64,000 nt of DNA from Azospirillum sp. TSO35-2 (GCF_003116095.1 NZ_LGRA01000021.1:1617986-1681985); one strand, 5' to 3'; shown: positions 7,975 through 17,867, counted from the first letter of the stretch. Translations and numbers: made by a program. The notes: a model not told the origin generated them from the sequence alone.

Positions 7975-9294
7975 TTACAGCCGAGGTTGCCCGTTGCCCG
8001 CGGGATTGAAGAGGATGCAGACCGGGCTGCCGGTGCGGGCCACGGTTGTCGGGAACGCCAGGGCTCCGGTGCGGGGATCGACGCGGAACCCGACTATGCT
8101 GTCACTGTCCTCATTAGCGACGAACAGGACGTCGTCTTCCGGGCTGAGCGCGAAGAACCGCGGCGTCCGCCCCTCGGCGGCTTGCCAGCCGGCGGGTGTC
8201 AGGCGGCCGGTGGCCTCGTCCACTGCGAAGGCGGCGATGCTCTCGTGACCGCGGTTGGAGGCGTAGACGAAGCGACCGTTCGTGGACATCGCGATCTCCG
8301 CCGCACGGCTGTTGCCGACGAAGCTGTCGGGTAGCGCGCTCAGCACCTGGATGGGGGCGAGCCTTCCGGTTTCCGCATCGAAGCGGCAGGCGGTGACGGT
8401 GGAGTCGAGTTCGTTGACGACGTAGGCGAAGCGGTTGGTTGGGTGGAACACGATGTGGCGGGGGCCGGCGCCCTCCCGCGCTTCGGCCGCAGCACCTTCG
8501 ACGGCGGACAGCTTGCCAGTGGCGGCGTCGAGACGGAAGGCAAAGGTCCGGTCCAGCCCCTTGTCGGGTACCACGACGAAGCGGTCGGCCCGGTCGAACT
8601 GGACCTGATGCGGCTTGGGGAACGGCTGCTCGACCCGGTGCGGGCCGATCTTGCCGGTCAAGGTCACGAGGTCGCACAGCGTGCCGAGAGACCCATCCTC
8701 CGCGATCGCCAAAACGGCCAACGACGAGGTGATGTGGTTGGCGACGACGACGAAGCGGTTGGTCGGGTCGACGCAGAGGTGGACCGGGTTCTTGCCCCCC
8801 GTCGAGACCTGATTGAGGAAGTTGAGTTCACCCGAGGCCGGATCGATGCGGAAGGCGCTGATCTCGCTGCGGTCACCATGCACGACATAGAGGAAGCGGC
8901 GCTGCCGGTCGAAGCAGAGGAAGGACGGGTTGATGAGGTCGCGCAGAACCTGGACCGGGGTCCAGTCGGCCGCGGCCGGATCAACCCGGTAGACGCTGAG
9001 CCCGTCCCCCCGCGCATTCCGTTCCCGGGTGGTGCGCGAACCGACATAGGCGAAGTACGGCGTGTTGGACTGCGGCATGGCCTTCGGCGCCTCCTGACGC
9101 CCGTTGCGGTTGGTGTCGGCCGGTTGCGCCAGGGCCTCCGACGCCGGCAGCACTCCGGCACAGGCGGAGCCAGCAACCAGACCGGCTAGGCTTTGGCAAA
9201 ATCGGCGCCGTGCCATTGCCGAGCCCAGATCGGAGCCCAAAGCACCGGGTCTTTGTTCTTCGTCCGTCGGAACGGAGGGCGGCATAAGCTGCAT
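7975..9294 (-). CDS. Exported beta-propeller lactonase family protein (Tat signal)
   Basis: 439 residues. After an unusually long 26-residue leader comes a twin-arginine-type signal (ARRRF, then a hydrophobic stretch ending near ASEALA). The mature part shows repeated blades of the cytochrome-D1-like seven-bladed propeller, such as PTNRFVVVANHITSSLAVLAI, PTNRFAYVVNELDSTVTACRF and TNGRFVYASNRGHESIAAFAV. This is the family of cycloisomerase-like 6-phosphogluconolactonases (YbhE-type), but a periplasmic member is unlikely to act on 6-phosphogluconolactone. The ATG at 9294 has a strong AGGAGGAG 5-6 nt upstream, which favours it over the ATG at 9216. Real substrate unknown. Confidence 0.85.
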   Translation of the reverse strand: MQLMPPSVPTDEEQRPGALGSDLGSAMARRRFCQSLAGLVAGSACAGVLPASEALAQPADTNRNGRQEAPKAMPQSNTPYFAYVGSRTTRERNARGDGLSVYRVDPAAADWTPVQVLRDLINPSFLCFDRQRRFLYVVHGDRSEISAFRIDPASGELNFLNQVSTGGKNPVHLCVDPTNRFVVVANHITSSLAVLAIAEDGSLGTLCDLVTLTGKIGPHRVEQPFPKPHQVQFDRADRFVVVPDKGLDRTFAFRLDAATGKLSAVEGAAAEAREGAGPRHIVFHPTNRFAYVVNELDSTVTACRFDAETGRLAPIQVLSALPDSFVGNSRAAEIAMSTNGRFVYASNRGHESIAAFAVDEATGRLTPAGWQAAEGRTPRFFALSPEDDVLFVANEDSDSIVGFRVDPRTGALAFPTTVARTGSPVCILFNPAGNGQPRL

Positions 9295-9562
9295 TGAACT
9301 CCTCCTTTGGAAACGAAAAAGTGTCAGCGCCGATCACCGTGAGAAGAGCGCGAATCAAAACCTCCTTCCGGCATGCTGAAGTCGTTGGAGGGCTTCAGGC
9401 TGGGCTGAGACTTGATTAGCGCTCTAGAGCCCTCACTGAGGACGCAGGCTTCAACGTCTCATTGGCGGGGTAGAACCTTATCGGTGTGGAGTTTCGCTGG
9501 CATGGCGATGGTTCGGATTACAGCGTCGTTCGACTGCGACATCTCGGTGGCTCTCCTTTCGC

Positions 9563-12184
9563 TCACTTCGACGCCATCAGCGCGCGCCGCAGGATCATTG
9601 GAATCACCCCGCCGGCCTGGATGAGCGCCACGTCAAGCTCCGTTTCCAGCAGGGCCGTCGCCTCGCACTCTTCGGTCGCTCCCGAGGTCCGGCGCAAAGC
9701 CACCCGGATCGAGGCGCGCGGCACCAGGGTCGCCGGATCGGCATGGACCTCCAGCCGGTCGCCCGGCGCGATCTTCAGAACCTCCGGCCGCCAGTCCGGC
9801 GGCAGCCGCAGGGGAAGGATGCCCATGCCGACGAGGTTGGAGCGGTGGATGCGCTCAAAGCTCAGCGCCAGCACGGCGCGGACGCCCAACAGATGGGTGC
9901 CCTTGGCCGCCCAGTCGCGCGACGACCCGGTGCCGTAGCGTTCCCCGGCGACCAGCACGGTGGACAGGCCGGCCTGGGCGTAACGCTCGGCGGCGACCCA
10001 GACGGGCAGCCGTTCGCCGGTCGGCACGAAGACGGTCTGGCCCGGCTTGGCCTCCGGACACAGCTGGTTGACGATCGTCTTGTTGGTGAACACCCCGCGC
10101 AGCATCACTTCCCAGTTGCCACGGCGGGACGCGTAGACGTTCAGATCCTGCGGGTCCGCCCCGCGGGCGATCAGGTGCCGGCCGGCGTCGCTCGCCACCG
10201 GAATGGCGCTGGCGGGGGAGATGTGGTCGGTCGTGATGTCATCGCCCAGCACCAGCAGCGGATGCGCGGTGAAGGACGGGGCCGGCGCCTGTTGCGGCCC
10301 GAAATTGACGAAGGGCGGACGGCGCAGATAGGTCGAGTCAGGGTCCCACGGGAAGCGCTGCGTCTCCGGCGCCGGCAGTTCGCGCCACAGGGGGGAGGCC
10401 TCGGCCTCCGCATAGGAGATCGCGACATCGTCTGGATCGATGGCCGCGGCCAGCGCCGCCTCGATCTCCTCCGACCCCGGCCACAGATCGGCGAGCCGGA
10501 CCGCCCGTCCGTCGCTGCCGATGCCCAGCGGGTCGCGGGTGACGTCCAGCACCGCCCGTCCGCTGAGCGCCCAGGCGATCACCAACGGCGGCGAGGCCAG
10601 CAGGGCGGAGGTCAGCTGCGGATGCACCCGTCCGGGGAAGTTGCGGTTGCCCGACAGCACGACGACCGGCTTGATGCCGCGCCGCTCCATCGCGTCGGCC
10701 ACCACCGGCAGCAGCGGGCCCGGATTGCCGATGCAGGTGGCGCAGCCATAGGCGGCGATGCCGAACCCCAGCGCCTCCAGATCCTCCAGCAGCCCGGCCC
10801 GCGCCAGACGACGCGCCGTCGCCGGTGATCCGGGCGTCAACGAGGTCTTCACCCAGGCCGGCGGACGCAGGCCCAGCCGCCGCGCCTTGCGTGCCAGCAG
10901 CCCGGCGGCGACCAACAGCCCAAGGTCCGTGGTGTTGGTGCAGGAGGTGATGGCGGCGATCGCCACCGCGTCTTCCGGCACCTCGTCACCCTCCCCGGCC
11001 GGTGCCGCCCCGGCGACCAGCGGCGCCATCACCGCCGGGACCTGCGCCGGCTCCAGCCGGTCATGCGGACGACGGGGGCCGGCCAGCGTCGGGCGCAGGG
11101 TGGACAGGTCGATGGCAATCGTCTCGGTGTAGCGGGGGGTGGCTTCCGGCTCGAACCACAGGCCGATCGCCTTGGCATAGGCTTCGATCAGCGCCAGCTG
11201 CGTCTCGTCGCGGCCGGTGTCGCGCAGATAGGCCAGCGTACGCTGGTCGATGGCGAAGAAGCCGGTGCTGGCGCCATATTCCGGCGCCATGTTGGCGAGG
11301 ACCGAGCGCTCGCCCGCCGACAGGCTCGCCACGCCGGGGCCGAAGAACTCGACGAACTCGCCGGCGACGCCCAGCTTGCGCAGCCGCTCCGTCACCACCA
11401 AGGCCAGATCGGTGGCGAGTGCCCCCTCGCCCAGCCGTCCGTCCAGCCGCACGCCGATCACCTCAGGAACCCGCAGGGCCAGCGGTACGCCGAACATGAC
11501 CGCCTCGGCCTCAATGCCGCCCACGCCCCAGCCCAGCACGCCCAGGCTGTTGATCATCGGTGTGTGGCTGTCGGTGCCGACCAGCGTGTCGGGCACCGCC
11601 CAGCGCTCGCCGTCCCGCTCCTCCACGGCCACGACGGTGGCGAGGCGCTCCATGTTGATGGTGTGCATGATGCCGGTGCCGGGCGGGAAGACGCGGAAGC
11701 CGCGCACGGTGTTGGCCGCCCATTTCATGAAGCGGTAGCGCTCGGCGTTCCGCTCCATTTCGCGTGTCATGTTGTGGCGCAGGGCGTCCGGCCGGGCCGA
11801 CACGTCCACCGCCACCGAATGGTCGGTGGAGGTCGCCACCGGACAGGCCGGGTTCAGCCGGACCGGGTCGCCGCCCGCTTCGGCCAGGGCGTCGCGCATC
11901 GCCGCGATGTCAACCAGCGCCGGGCCGCAGGTGGTGTCGTGCATTAGGATACGGCTGGGCGCATATGGGATCTCCGCCTCGCTCCGCCCGCTGTCCAGCC
12001 AGCCGAGCAGCGCCTGTCGTCCGGCCTCCGCCACCGCAGCGTCGGGCTGGCGCAGCACATTCTCCAGCAGGACACGGTGGCACCAGGGCATCCGCTCCAG
12101 CGCGCCCTCGGCTGCCGCCCGTAGATCAACGTGCTGCAGCGTGCCGAAGGGGCCGTTCAAGGTGGAGGTGAAAGGCTGAACCAT
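9563..12184 (-). CDS. acnA: Aconitate hydratase, AcnA/IRP family
   Basis: 873 residues, the usual AcnA length. It would isomerise citrate and isocitrate through cis-aconitate in the cytoplasm using a 4Fe-4S cluster. The three cluster ligands are visible as Cys415 in SCTNT and Cys481/Cys484 in GCATCIGNPGP. Other signature blocks are DHSVAVDVSARPDALRHNM, GTDSHTPMINSLGVLGWGVG, NRNFPGRVHP and GTGSSRDWAAKGTHLLG. The sequence diverges from housekeeping AcnA at the N-terminus (DTTCGPALVD where DFTGVPAVVD is usual). Pairing with an MFS carrier and a divergent LysR gene suggests an accessory catabolic aconitase for an external tricarboxylate. It could also be a related 2-methyl- or homo-aconitate enzyme. 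Confidence 0.88.
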   Translation of the reverse strand: MVQPFTSTLNGPFGTLQHVDLRAAAEGALERMPWCHRVLLENVLRQPDAAVAEAGRQALLGWLDSGRSEAEIPYAPSRILMHDTTCGPALVDIAAMRDALAEAGGDPVRLNPACPVATSTDHSVAVDVSARPDALRHNMTREMERNAERYRFMKWAANTVRGFRVFPPGTGIMHTINMERLATVVAVEERDGERWAVPDTLVGTDSHTPMINSLGVLGWGVGGIEAEAVMFGVPLALRVPEVIGVRLDGRLGEGALATDLALVVTERLRKLGVAGEFVEFFGPGVASLSAGERSVLANMAPEYGASTGFFAIDQRTLAYLRDTGRDETQLALIEAYAKAIGLWFEPEATPRYTETIAIDLSTLRPTLAGPRRPHDRLEPAQVPAVMAPLVAGAAPAGEGDEVPEDAVAIAAITSCTNTTDLGLLVAAGLLARKARRLGLRPPAWVKTSLTPGSPATARRLARAGLLEDLEALGFGIAAYGCATCIGNPGPLLPVVADAMERRGIKPVVVLSGNRNFPGRVHPQLTSALLASPPLVIAWALSGRAVLDVTRDPLGIGSDGRAVRLADLWPGSEEIEAALAAAIDPDDVAISYAEAEASPLWRELPAPETQRFPWDPDSTYLRRPPFVNFGPQQAPAPSFTAHPLLVLGDDITTDHISPASAIPVASDAGRHLIARGADPQDLNVYASRRGNWEVMLRGVFTNKTIVNQLCPEAKPGQTVFVPTGERLPVWVAAERYAQAGLSTVLVAGERYGTGSSRDWAAKGTHLLGVRAVLALSFERIHRSNLVGMGILPLRLPPDWRPEVLKIAPGDRLEVHADPATLVPRASIRVALRRTSGATEECEATALLETELDVALIQAGGVIPMILRRALMASK

Positions 12185-12246
12185 GGGGGATCCTTGGAAA
12201 CGGGCGATGTGGAAAAAAGGTCACTCTCGAGGATCGCGGTGCTCTA

Positions 12247-13551
12247 TCAGGCGCGCTCTTCGAAGCGCATCAGGGCGGTCATCAGGAAGGAGACGACCAG
12301 CAGGCCGCTGAGGAAGATCAGGCCGGCGGTGGCGCTGCCGGTGGAGCCCTTGACCAGACCGATCACATAGGGTCCGGCGAAGCCGCCGAGGTTGCCGATC
12401 GAATTGATGACGGCGATCGACATCGCCGCGGTCGAGCGGGATAGGAACAGCGACGGCAGCGCCCAGAATGGAGCCTTAAAGGCGTAGAGACCGGTCAGCG
12501 CAGCACTGATCAGCGCCATCGCGAGCCACGGCGCCTCCACCGCCCCCACCACGGCGAGGGCCGCACCGGCCAGCAGCAGCGGAAGCGCCGAATGCAGCCG
12601 GCGCTCGCCGGTCCGGTCCGAATTGCGTGACCAGGCGATCATCCCGACCGTCGCCAGCGCGTAGGGCACCATGGCGATCAGCCCGACCTCGGTGTTGGAC
12701 AGGCTGCCGGAGAAGCCCTTGATGATCTGCGGCATCCAATAGCCGATCCCCAGGCTGCCGGTCTGATAGACGAAGTAGATCAGCGACAGGAACAGCACCT
12801 TCGGGTTCAGCATCGTGCGCAGCGTGCTGAGATGGCGGGCATTGGGCCGCGCCTTGCGGTCGGTTTCCAGTTCCTGGACCAGCCACGCTTTCTCGCGCGC
12901 GTCCAGCCATTCGGCCTGCTCTGGCCGGTCGACCAGGAAGAGGAAGGTTGCGATGCCGCCCAGGATGGCTGGACCGCCTTCCAGGATGATCATCCAGCGC
13001 CAGCCGCTGAGGCCCAGCCAGTTGATGTTGTCCATCATCCAGGTGCTGAGCGGCGCGCCCATCAGGTAGGATACCGGAATCGCCGCGGTGAACAGCGCTA
13101 TGGTCGTTGCCTGTTCCTTGGCGCGGAACCAGTGGGTCAGATAGACGATGATGCCGGGGAAGAAGCCGGCCTCTGCCACGCCCAACAGGAAACGCAAGAC
13201 ATAGAGCTGCTCGGCCGTCTGCACGAAGGCGGTCAGCACCGACACGATGCCCCAGCTGATCAGGATGCGGGCAATCCACACCCGCGCGCCATAGCGGGCG
13301 AGCATGACGTTGCTCGGCACCTCGAACAGGAAATAGCCGATGAAGAAGATGCCGGAGGCAAAGCCGAAGGCTTCGGCGCCCAGCGCCAGTTCATGGTTCA
13401 TCTGCAACGCGGCGTAACCGATGTTCGCCCGGTCCAGATACGAGATCACATAGAGCATGAACGTGAAGGGCACGATCCGCCATGTCACCTTGCGCACCAC
13501 CTGCCGTCCAAAGGATTCAGGCGGCGACTCTTGTACACACTCCGCCATCAT
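12247..13551 (-). CDS. MFS transporter, anion:cation symporter (ACS) family
   Basis: 434 residues, twelve predicted helices. The N-terminal LDRANIGYAALQMNHELAL and GIFFIGYFLFEVPSNVMLARYGARVWIARI are hallmark ACS-family motifs (phthalate, tartrate, glucarate and similar organic anions). The middle loop carries DRPEQAEWLDAREKAWL, also typical. It is 62 nt upstream of the aconitase gene on the same strand and divergent from a LysR gene. The most likely cargo is therefore a di- or tricarboxylate feeding the aconitase. This is inferred from context only. Confidence 0.9.
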   Translation of the reverse strand: MMAECVQESPPESFGRQVVRKVTWRIVPFTFMLYVISYLDRANIGYAALQMNHELALGAEAFGFASGIFFIGYFLFEVPSNVMLARYGARVWIARILISWGIVSVLTAFVQTAEQLYVLRFLLGVAEAGFFPGIIVYLTHWFRAKEQATTIALFTAAIPVSYLMGAPLSTWMMDNINWLGLSGWRWMIILEGGPAILGGIATFLFLVDRPEQAEWLDAREKAWLVQELETDRKARPNARHLSTLRTMLNPKVLFLSLIYFVYQTGSLGIGYWMPQIIKGFSGSLSNTEVGLIAMVPYALATVGMIAWSRNSDRTGERRLHSALPLLLAGAALAVVGAVEAPWLAMALISAALTGLYAFKAPFWALPSLFLSRSTAAMSIAVINSIGNLGGFAGPYVIGLVKGSTGSATAGLIFLSGLLVVSFLMTALMRFEERA

Positions 13552-13712
13552 GGCGTTTCTCCCTCATTATTTTCGGCCCCGCGGTGCCGCGCGGGTGGGT
13601 CACGGCACAGGCATGGAGCGCCGGGCCGGTGAAGCTGCTTGTGGCGGCATTGCGTGCCGTTTTCGCTACGGCTTTGTTTCCAGAAGCTACGGAATGTGCG
13701 GCATACCGACAA

Positions 13713-13727
13713 TTGGTGCTTCGCCAA
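13713..13727. promoter_or_regulatory. Candidate LysR-type operator TTGG-N7-CCAA
   Basis: The 336-nt divergent region between the MFS gene and the lysR gene (13552-13887) contains the interrupted palindrome TTGGTGCTTCGCCAA, which includes the T-N11-A core expected of LysR-type binding sites. Downstream, TTGACA at 13778-13783 with a weak GATGCT 17 nt later could be the lysR promoter. No other feature is evident in this gap. Confidence 0.35.
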
Positions 13728-13887
13728 CTGAGCCTTCGTCAATCGCGAAGCCTGGGACCACGGGAGGGAGGAGGCCGTTGACAACGACGAAGCCGACCCT
13801 GATGCTCGGCAGTCATATCGGCACCTGAGAAAACCAGACTGACCATTTGGCCGAAACAAGCCGAAGCATTACGGACGGTGAAGGTTC

Positions 13888-14787
13888 ATGCGCTTCGACC
13901 TGATCACGCTCAGGCTCTTCGTTGCCGTTGGAGAAGAAGCCAATCTGACGCGGGCGGCAGAGCGCGAGAACATCGTTCTGTCAGCGGCGAGCAAGAGAAT
14001 CGCCGATCTGGAAACAAGCGTCGGCATCGCCCTGCTTCGCCGGCATGCCCGTGGCGTCACGCTGACTCCGGCTGGCCAGACCTTCCTGCACTATTCCCGG
14101 CAGGTGCTGCAGACGCTGGCCCGCATGGAAGGGGAACTGAGCGATTTCACCGTTGGAGTGAAAGGGCATGTGCGCATGCATGCCATCGCGTCGGCGATCT
14201 CGGAGTTTCTGCCCCACGAACTCAACAGCTTCCTGACGCGCTACCCCATGGTCAAGATCGACTTGGAGGAGCAGGTCGGCCCCGCGATCGTGCGGGCGGT
14301 GGCGGATCGGTCCGCCGACATCGGCATCATCACGGAGAACACCACGGCCGAAGGGCTGGAACGGCTGCCCTACCATGTGGACCATCTGGTCCTCGTCGTT
14401 CCCGACGGCCATCCACTGGCTGAACGCCCGTCCGTCCGGCTGATGGAGACGCTGGGCTATGACTTCATCGGCCCGCATCCAGACAGCTCGCTTCTGGCCG
14501 TCATCATGCGGGCGTCCATGGAGACGGGCTGTTCGATCAAGCTGCGCATCCAGGTCCGCAGCTTCGACGGGATGTGCCGGATGATCGAGGAAAATCTCGG
14601 CATTGGCATCCTGCCCCAGATGGCTATCGAGCATCAAATCACCGCGGGTCGCATCCGCGCGATTCCGCTGGCCGAAACCTGGGCAACGCGCCGGCTGTTC
14701 TTGTGCGTGCGCGATCTGACATCGCTGCCCGGCAGCGCTCGCCAACTAATCCAGCATCTTAAGGTTGCCGATCAATCGACAGCTTGA
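13888..14787 (+). CDS. LysR-family transcriptional regulator
   Basis: 299 residues. The N-terminal winged helix reads RFDLITLRLFVAVGEEANLT with SAASKRIADLETSVGIALLRR as recognition region, followed by a periplasmic-binding-like effector domain (about 90-290). It is transcribed away from the MFS-aconitase operon, the usual arrangement for a LysR activator of a divergent catabolic operon. The effector is probably the transported carboxylate or a derivative. After its stop the DNA changes to insertion-sequence debris. Confidence 0.92.
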   Translation: MRFDLITLRLFVAVGEEANLTRAAERENIVLSAASKRIADLETSVGIALLRRHARGVTLTPAGQTFLHYSRQVLQTLARMEGELSDFTVGVKGHVRMHAIASAISEFLPHELNSFLTRYPMVKIDLEEQVGPAIVRAVADRSADIGIITENTTAEGLERLPYHVDHLVLVVPDGHPLAERPSVRLMETLGYDFIGPHPDSSLLAVIMRASMETGCSIKLRIQVRSFDGMCRMIEENLGIGILPQMAIEHQITAGRIRAIPLAETWATRRLFLCVRDLTSLPGSARQLIQHLKVADQSTA

Positions 14788-14836
14788 TCTTAATCAGCTT
14801 AGAAGCAAATCCCTTAGCCAAGCCACCGCGCCGCAA

Positions 14837-14850
14837 GGCTCCGTTGCAAA
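14837..14850 (+). mobile_element. IS6-family-like terminal inverted repeat remnant
   Basis: GGCTCCGTTGCAAA differs by one base from the IS6100-type end GGCTCTGTTGCAAA, known from IS6-family elements. No IS6 transposase follows; the sequence runs within about 60 nt into IS3 orfB remnants. I read it as a solitary left end from an old nested insertion. A 14-nt match by eye is modest evidence. Confidence 0.4.
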
Positions 14851-14906
14851 GCTTGCCGGCGTGCGGAGATCGGGTAAAACGCAACCTGACCCTCCTCCGA
14901 ATCCAC

Positions 14907-15285
14907 ATGCGCACGGAACTGCCGCTGGCTGCCCTGACCATGGCGATCCAGCGGCAAACGGCCCCAGCCCGGCCTCCTGCACCACTCGGATCGCGGCCGT
15001 CAATACGCCGCTGGGGATTACCGCAAAGTACTGATGAACAACGGTATCGTGCAATCGATGAGCCGCAAAGGCAACTGCTGGGAACCCGAAGGGACAGCGC
15101 AGCAACAACGCCCCGATAGAAAGCTTCTTCGGCAGTTTGAAAGCGGAACTCGTCTGTGGCGCCCGCTATCCAACGCGCGACGCCGCTCGCAGGGACCTGT
15201 TCGCCTACATCGAAAGGTATTACAATCGCCCGCGACGGCACTCGGCTACATCACCCCGGACCAGGCCGAGCTTCGAGCCGCTTAA
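14907..15285 (+). pseudogene. IS3-family transposase OrfB C-terminal remnant, several frameshifts
   Basis: Pieces of one integrase core lie in order but in different frames. MRTELPLAALTMAIQRQ starts at 14907. GLLHHSDRGRQYAAGDY, NNGIVQSMSRKGNCW follow from about 14971. SFFGSLKAELV, DLFAYIERYYN and RPRRHSA follow from about 15122. GYITPDQAELR ends at 15285. At least three frameshifts separate them, and the N-terminal half is missing, so this is a dead fragment. It belongs to a different IS3 subgroup from the element at 7068-7955. The following 15286-15565 shows no recognisable gene. Confidence 0.85.
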
Positions 15286-15565
15286 CCCAGTGTTCTTTCT
15301 GCCGGGGGAAGGTCAGGCGGCGCTTGCGTCGTGGGAGCCGACCGGAGACGAGCGGATGCGACTCGCGGCAGCCGTTGGCCTCATCTGAGCTCGAATTGGG
15401 TACACTGGCACGCGGTCGCGCAAGGCATTCTATGGGGAGTGAGAGCCGTGCGGAATCTCCGCGATGCGCTCACCGCAGGCAGCCGGCGGACGCTCCTCGG
15501 AGCGAGTTGCACGCAAGTTGCGCACAGCGCCTCAAGCCAAAATATTGCCAATCCATTGAAAAGAT

Positions 15566-15642
<77 letters not shown>

Positions 15643-15793
15643 GTCGCTGTGGAGGCGGAACATAGCGTAAGGTTTCCAGCGACGCAAACACTAAAACCGC
15701 AATTTTGCCGCCCGCCGCGCAGGGGAGAATGTTCGGGGCACGGCGACCGCCGGCCGGGCTGCCGGATGGATGGCGCGCTCGGCCGGGATTGAC

Positions 15794-16813
15794 TCAGCCG
15801 GCGACACCCGCGGCCTTGCGCACCGTTTCCAGCACGGTCAGCACGTCGCGGGCGGACTCCGGCGTCACCGGCAGCGGCGCGCCGTCGAGGATGGCCGCAG
15901 CCACCCCGCGGTAGAAGGCGGGGTAGTCGCCGGCCAGCGTCTCCACCCGGCGCTCGCCGCCATCGGCCTTGGCCAGAACGCCGTGTTGCGCCGGGTCGTC
16001 GAGGCCCCAGTCGGGACCACCCGGAATCTGGCCGGCGCGCAACGCCGCCTCCTGCCCGTCCATGCCGTGCTTCAGGAAACTGCCGCCGTCGCCGTGAAGC
16101 TGGAAACGCGGCCCCGGACGGCACACCACCGTGCCGCAGTGCAGGATCGCCCGCATCGGGCCATAGCCCAGCACGAGGTGGAACCAGTCGTCGACCAGCG
16201 CGCCGGGCCGCTGGGCACCGACGTCGGCGAGGATGCGGTCGGGCATGCCGAACAGGGTCAGCGCCTGGTCGATCAGATGAGCGCCCAGGTCGAACAGCAC
16301 CCCCGACCCGGCAAGGCCCTGCTCGCGCCAGCCCGGCTTGATCTGCGGGCGGAAGCGGTCGAAATGCGCCTCGTAGTGATAGGGACGCCCAACCTCGCCG
16401 TTTTCCAGGCAGGCGCGCAGGGTCAGGAAGTCGTTGTCCCAGCGCCGGTTGTGAAAGACGCTCAGCAGCCGGCCCTGGCGCTTGGCAAGGTCGATCAGTT
16501 CGTCGGCTTCGGCCGCGGTGGTGGCCATCGGCTTGTCGATGACGACGTGCTTGCCAGCCAGCAGGGCGGCGCGCGCCAACGGGGCGTGGCTGGTGTTGGG
16601 CGTGGCGATCACCACCAGATCGATGGTCGGATCACCGATGATGGCGTCCGGCGAGGCCACCGCGGCGGCCTCCGGTGCGGCGCGGCGGATGTCGTCCACC
16701 CGCGAGCTCGCCACCGCCGACAGGCGCAGGCGCGGTTCGCAGCGGATCAGCGGGGCGTGGAACACCGACCCGGCGAGCCCGAAGCCCAGCAGACCGACCG
16801 ACAGTGTCTTCAT
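15794..16813 (-). CDS. Gfo/Idh/MocA-family NAD(P)-dependent oxidoreductase
   Basis: 339 residues. The N-terminal Rossmann fold starts SVGLLGFGLAGSVFHAPLI; the catalytic-type lysine sits in VIDKPMATT (DKP in place of the usual EKP). The C-terminal alpha/beta domain includes GSGVLFDLGAHLIDQAL, close to the YdgJ/IolW branch. Such enzymes oxidise or reduce sugars and cyclitols. It is the third gene after 6-phosphogluconolactonase and glucokinase (19 nt behind glk), so it probably handles glucose or a related sugar. The precise substrate is not visible. Confidence 0.87.
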   Translation of the reverse strand: MKTLSVGLLGFGLAGSVFHAPLIRCEPRLRLSAVASSRVDDIRRAAPEAAAVASPDAIIGDPTIDLVVIATPNTSHAPLARAALLAGKHVVIDKPMATTAAEADELIDLAKRQGRLLSVFHNRRWDNDFLTLRACLENGEVGRPYHYEAHFDRFRPQIKPGWREQGLAGSGVLFDLGAHLIDQALTLFGMPDRILADVGAQRPGALVDDWFHLVLGYGPMRAILHCGTVVCRPGPRFQLHGDGGSFLKHGMDGQEAALRAGQIPGGPDWGLDDPAQHGVLAKADGGERRVETLAGDYPAFYRGVAAAILDGAPLPVTPESARDVLTVLETVRKAAGVAG

Positions 16814-16832
16814 CGACAGAACTCCTCACGCG

Positions 16833-17837
16833 TCACGCCGACAAACGGCTTTCCAAATGTGCGGCGGCGCCGCTCAGCGCCGGATTGCCGGCCAGGATCA
16901 ACCAGGTCGGCACCGGCTGCAAATAGGATGTCATCCGCCCCTTCGCTTCGAAACGGGCGCGAAAGGGGCTGGCGGCGAGGAATTCGGCGAAGCGCGGCGG
17001 GATGCCGCCACCGACGAACACGCCGCCGCAGGCCCCCAGCGTCAAGGCGAGGTTGCCGGCCGCCCCGCCCAGCAGACCGCAATAGACGGTCAGGCTGCGG
17101 GCGCACAGGCGGTCGAGCGGGTCGTCGCTGCCGCTCCCGTCATGACCGGCACGGACGGCACGGCGGGTGATCTCGGCCGCCGGCAACGGCGCGTCCCCAT
17201 CACCGAACAAACCGACGACGGCGCGGTGCAGCCGCTCCAGCCCAGAGCCGCACAGCAGGCTTTCCACCGAAACCCGGCCGCGTTCGGCTCGCACCCGGCG
17301 CAGCAGCTCGATTTCCAGATCATCCACCGGGGCAAGGTCGGCGTGGCCGCCCTCCGTCGACAGCGCGACCCAGCCGCCGCCGGCCGGCAGCACCCCCGAC
17401 ATGCCGATCCCGGTCCCGGCGGCGATCAGCGCCAGCGGCCGTCCGGGCTCGCCCATCGCATCGCCGGCGCCCAGCCGCAACCGCTGGTCCGGGCGCAACC
17501 GCGGCAGCGACAGGGCCAGCGCCTCGCAATCGTTGATCAGCAGCAGCGGCGACAGGCCGAAGCGCTCCGCCACCGCGCGGACAGAGAAGTCCCAGCTGCG
17601 GTTGGACAGCAGGATGCGGTCGCCCACCGTCGGCCCGGCGACCGCGATGCAGGCCGACCGCGGCCGGGCGCCGGTGCGCTCCAGATAGGCGACGATGGCG
17701 TCCGGCAGGTTGGGGTGATCGGCGGCGGGCAGGCTGTGGATGGCGGACGGCTCCGCCCCCGGCCCGGCGACCAGGGCGAAGCGCGCGTTGGTGCCGCCGA
17801 TGTCGGCGACCAGCGCCGGCCAGGCATTCTCGGTCAT
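16833..17837 (-). CDS. glk: Glucokinase (bacterial Glk type)
   Basis: 334 residues. It phosphorylates cytoplasmic glucose with ATP to glucose-6-phosphate. The phosphate-binding motif ADIGGTNARFALV is at the N-terminus, LLINDCEALALSLP supplies the catalytic Asp region, and AAGTGIGMSGVLP and STEGGHADLAP form the glucose and ATP sites. This is the non-ROK Glk family. It lies 30 nt after the 6-phosphogluconolactonase gene and divergent from a glucose-type ABC transporter, so imported glucose can enter the Entner-Doudoroff route. No zwf, edd or eda gene is in the window. Confidence 0.93.
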   Translation of the reverse strand: MTENAWPALVADIGGTNARFALVAGPGAEPSAIHSLPAADHPNLPDAIVAYLERTGARPRSACIAVAGPTVGDRILLSNRSWDFSVRAVAERFGLSPLLLINDCEALALSLPRLRPDQRLRLGAGDAMGEPGRPLALIAAGTGIGMSGVLPAGGGWVALSTEGGHADLAPVDDLEIELLRRVRAERGRVSVESLLCGSGLERLHRAVVGLFGDGDAPLPAAEITRRAVRAGHDGSGSDDPLDRLCARSLTVYCGLLGGAAGNLALTLGACGGVFVGGGIPPRFAEFLAASPFRARFEAKGRMTSYLQPVPTWLILAGNPALSGAAAHLESRLSA

Positions 17838-17867
17838 CGCAAATATCCTGAATCGGAGACGTATGGG

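Noticed and set aside
9425-9545. Possible decayed ABC substrate-binding protein fragment between the lactonase and aconitase genes
   Set aside because: One plus-strand frame gives RALTEDAGFNVSLAG, a stop, then NLIGVEFRWHGDG, faintly like TrpX-type binding proteins. The match is about 30 residues with a stop inside, too weak to annotate.
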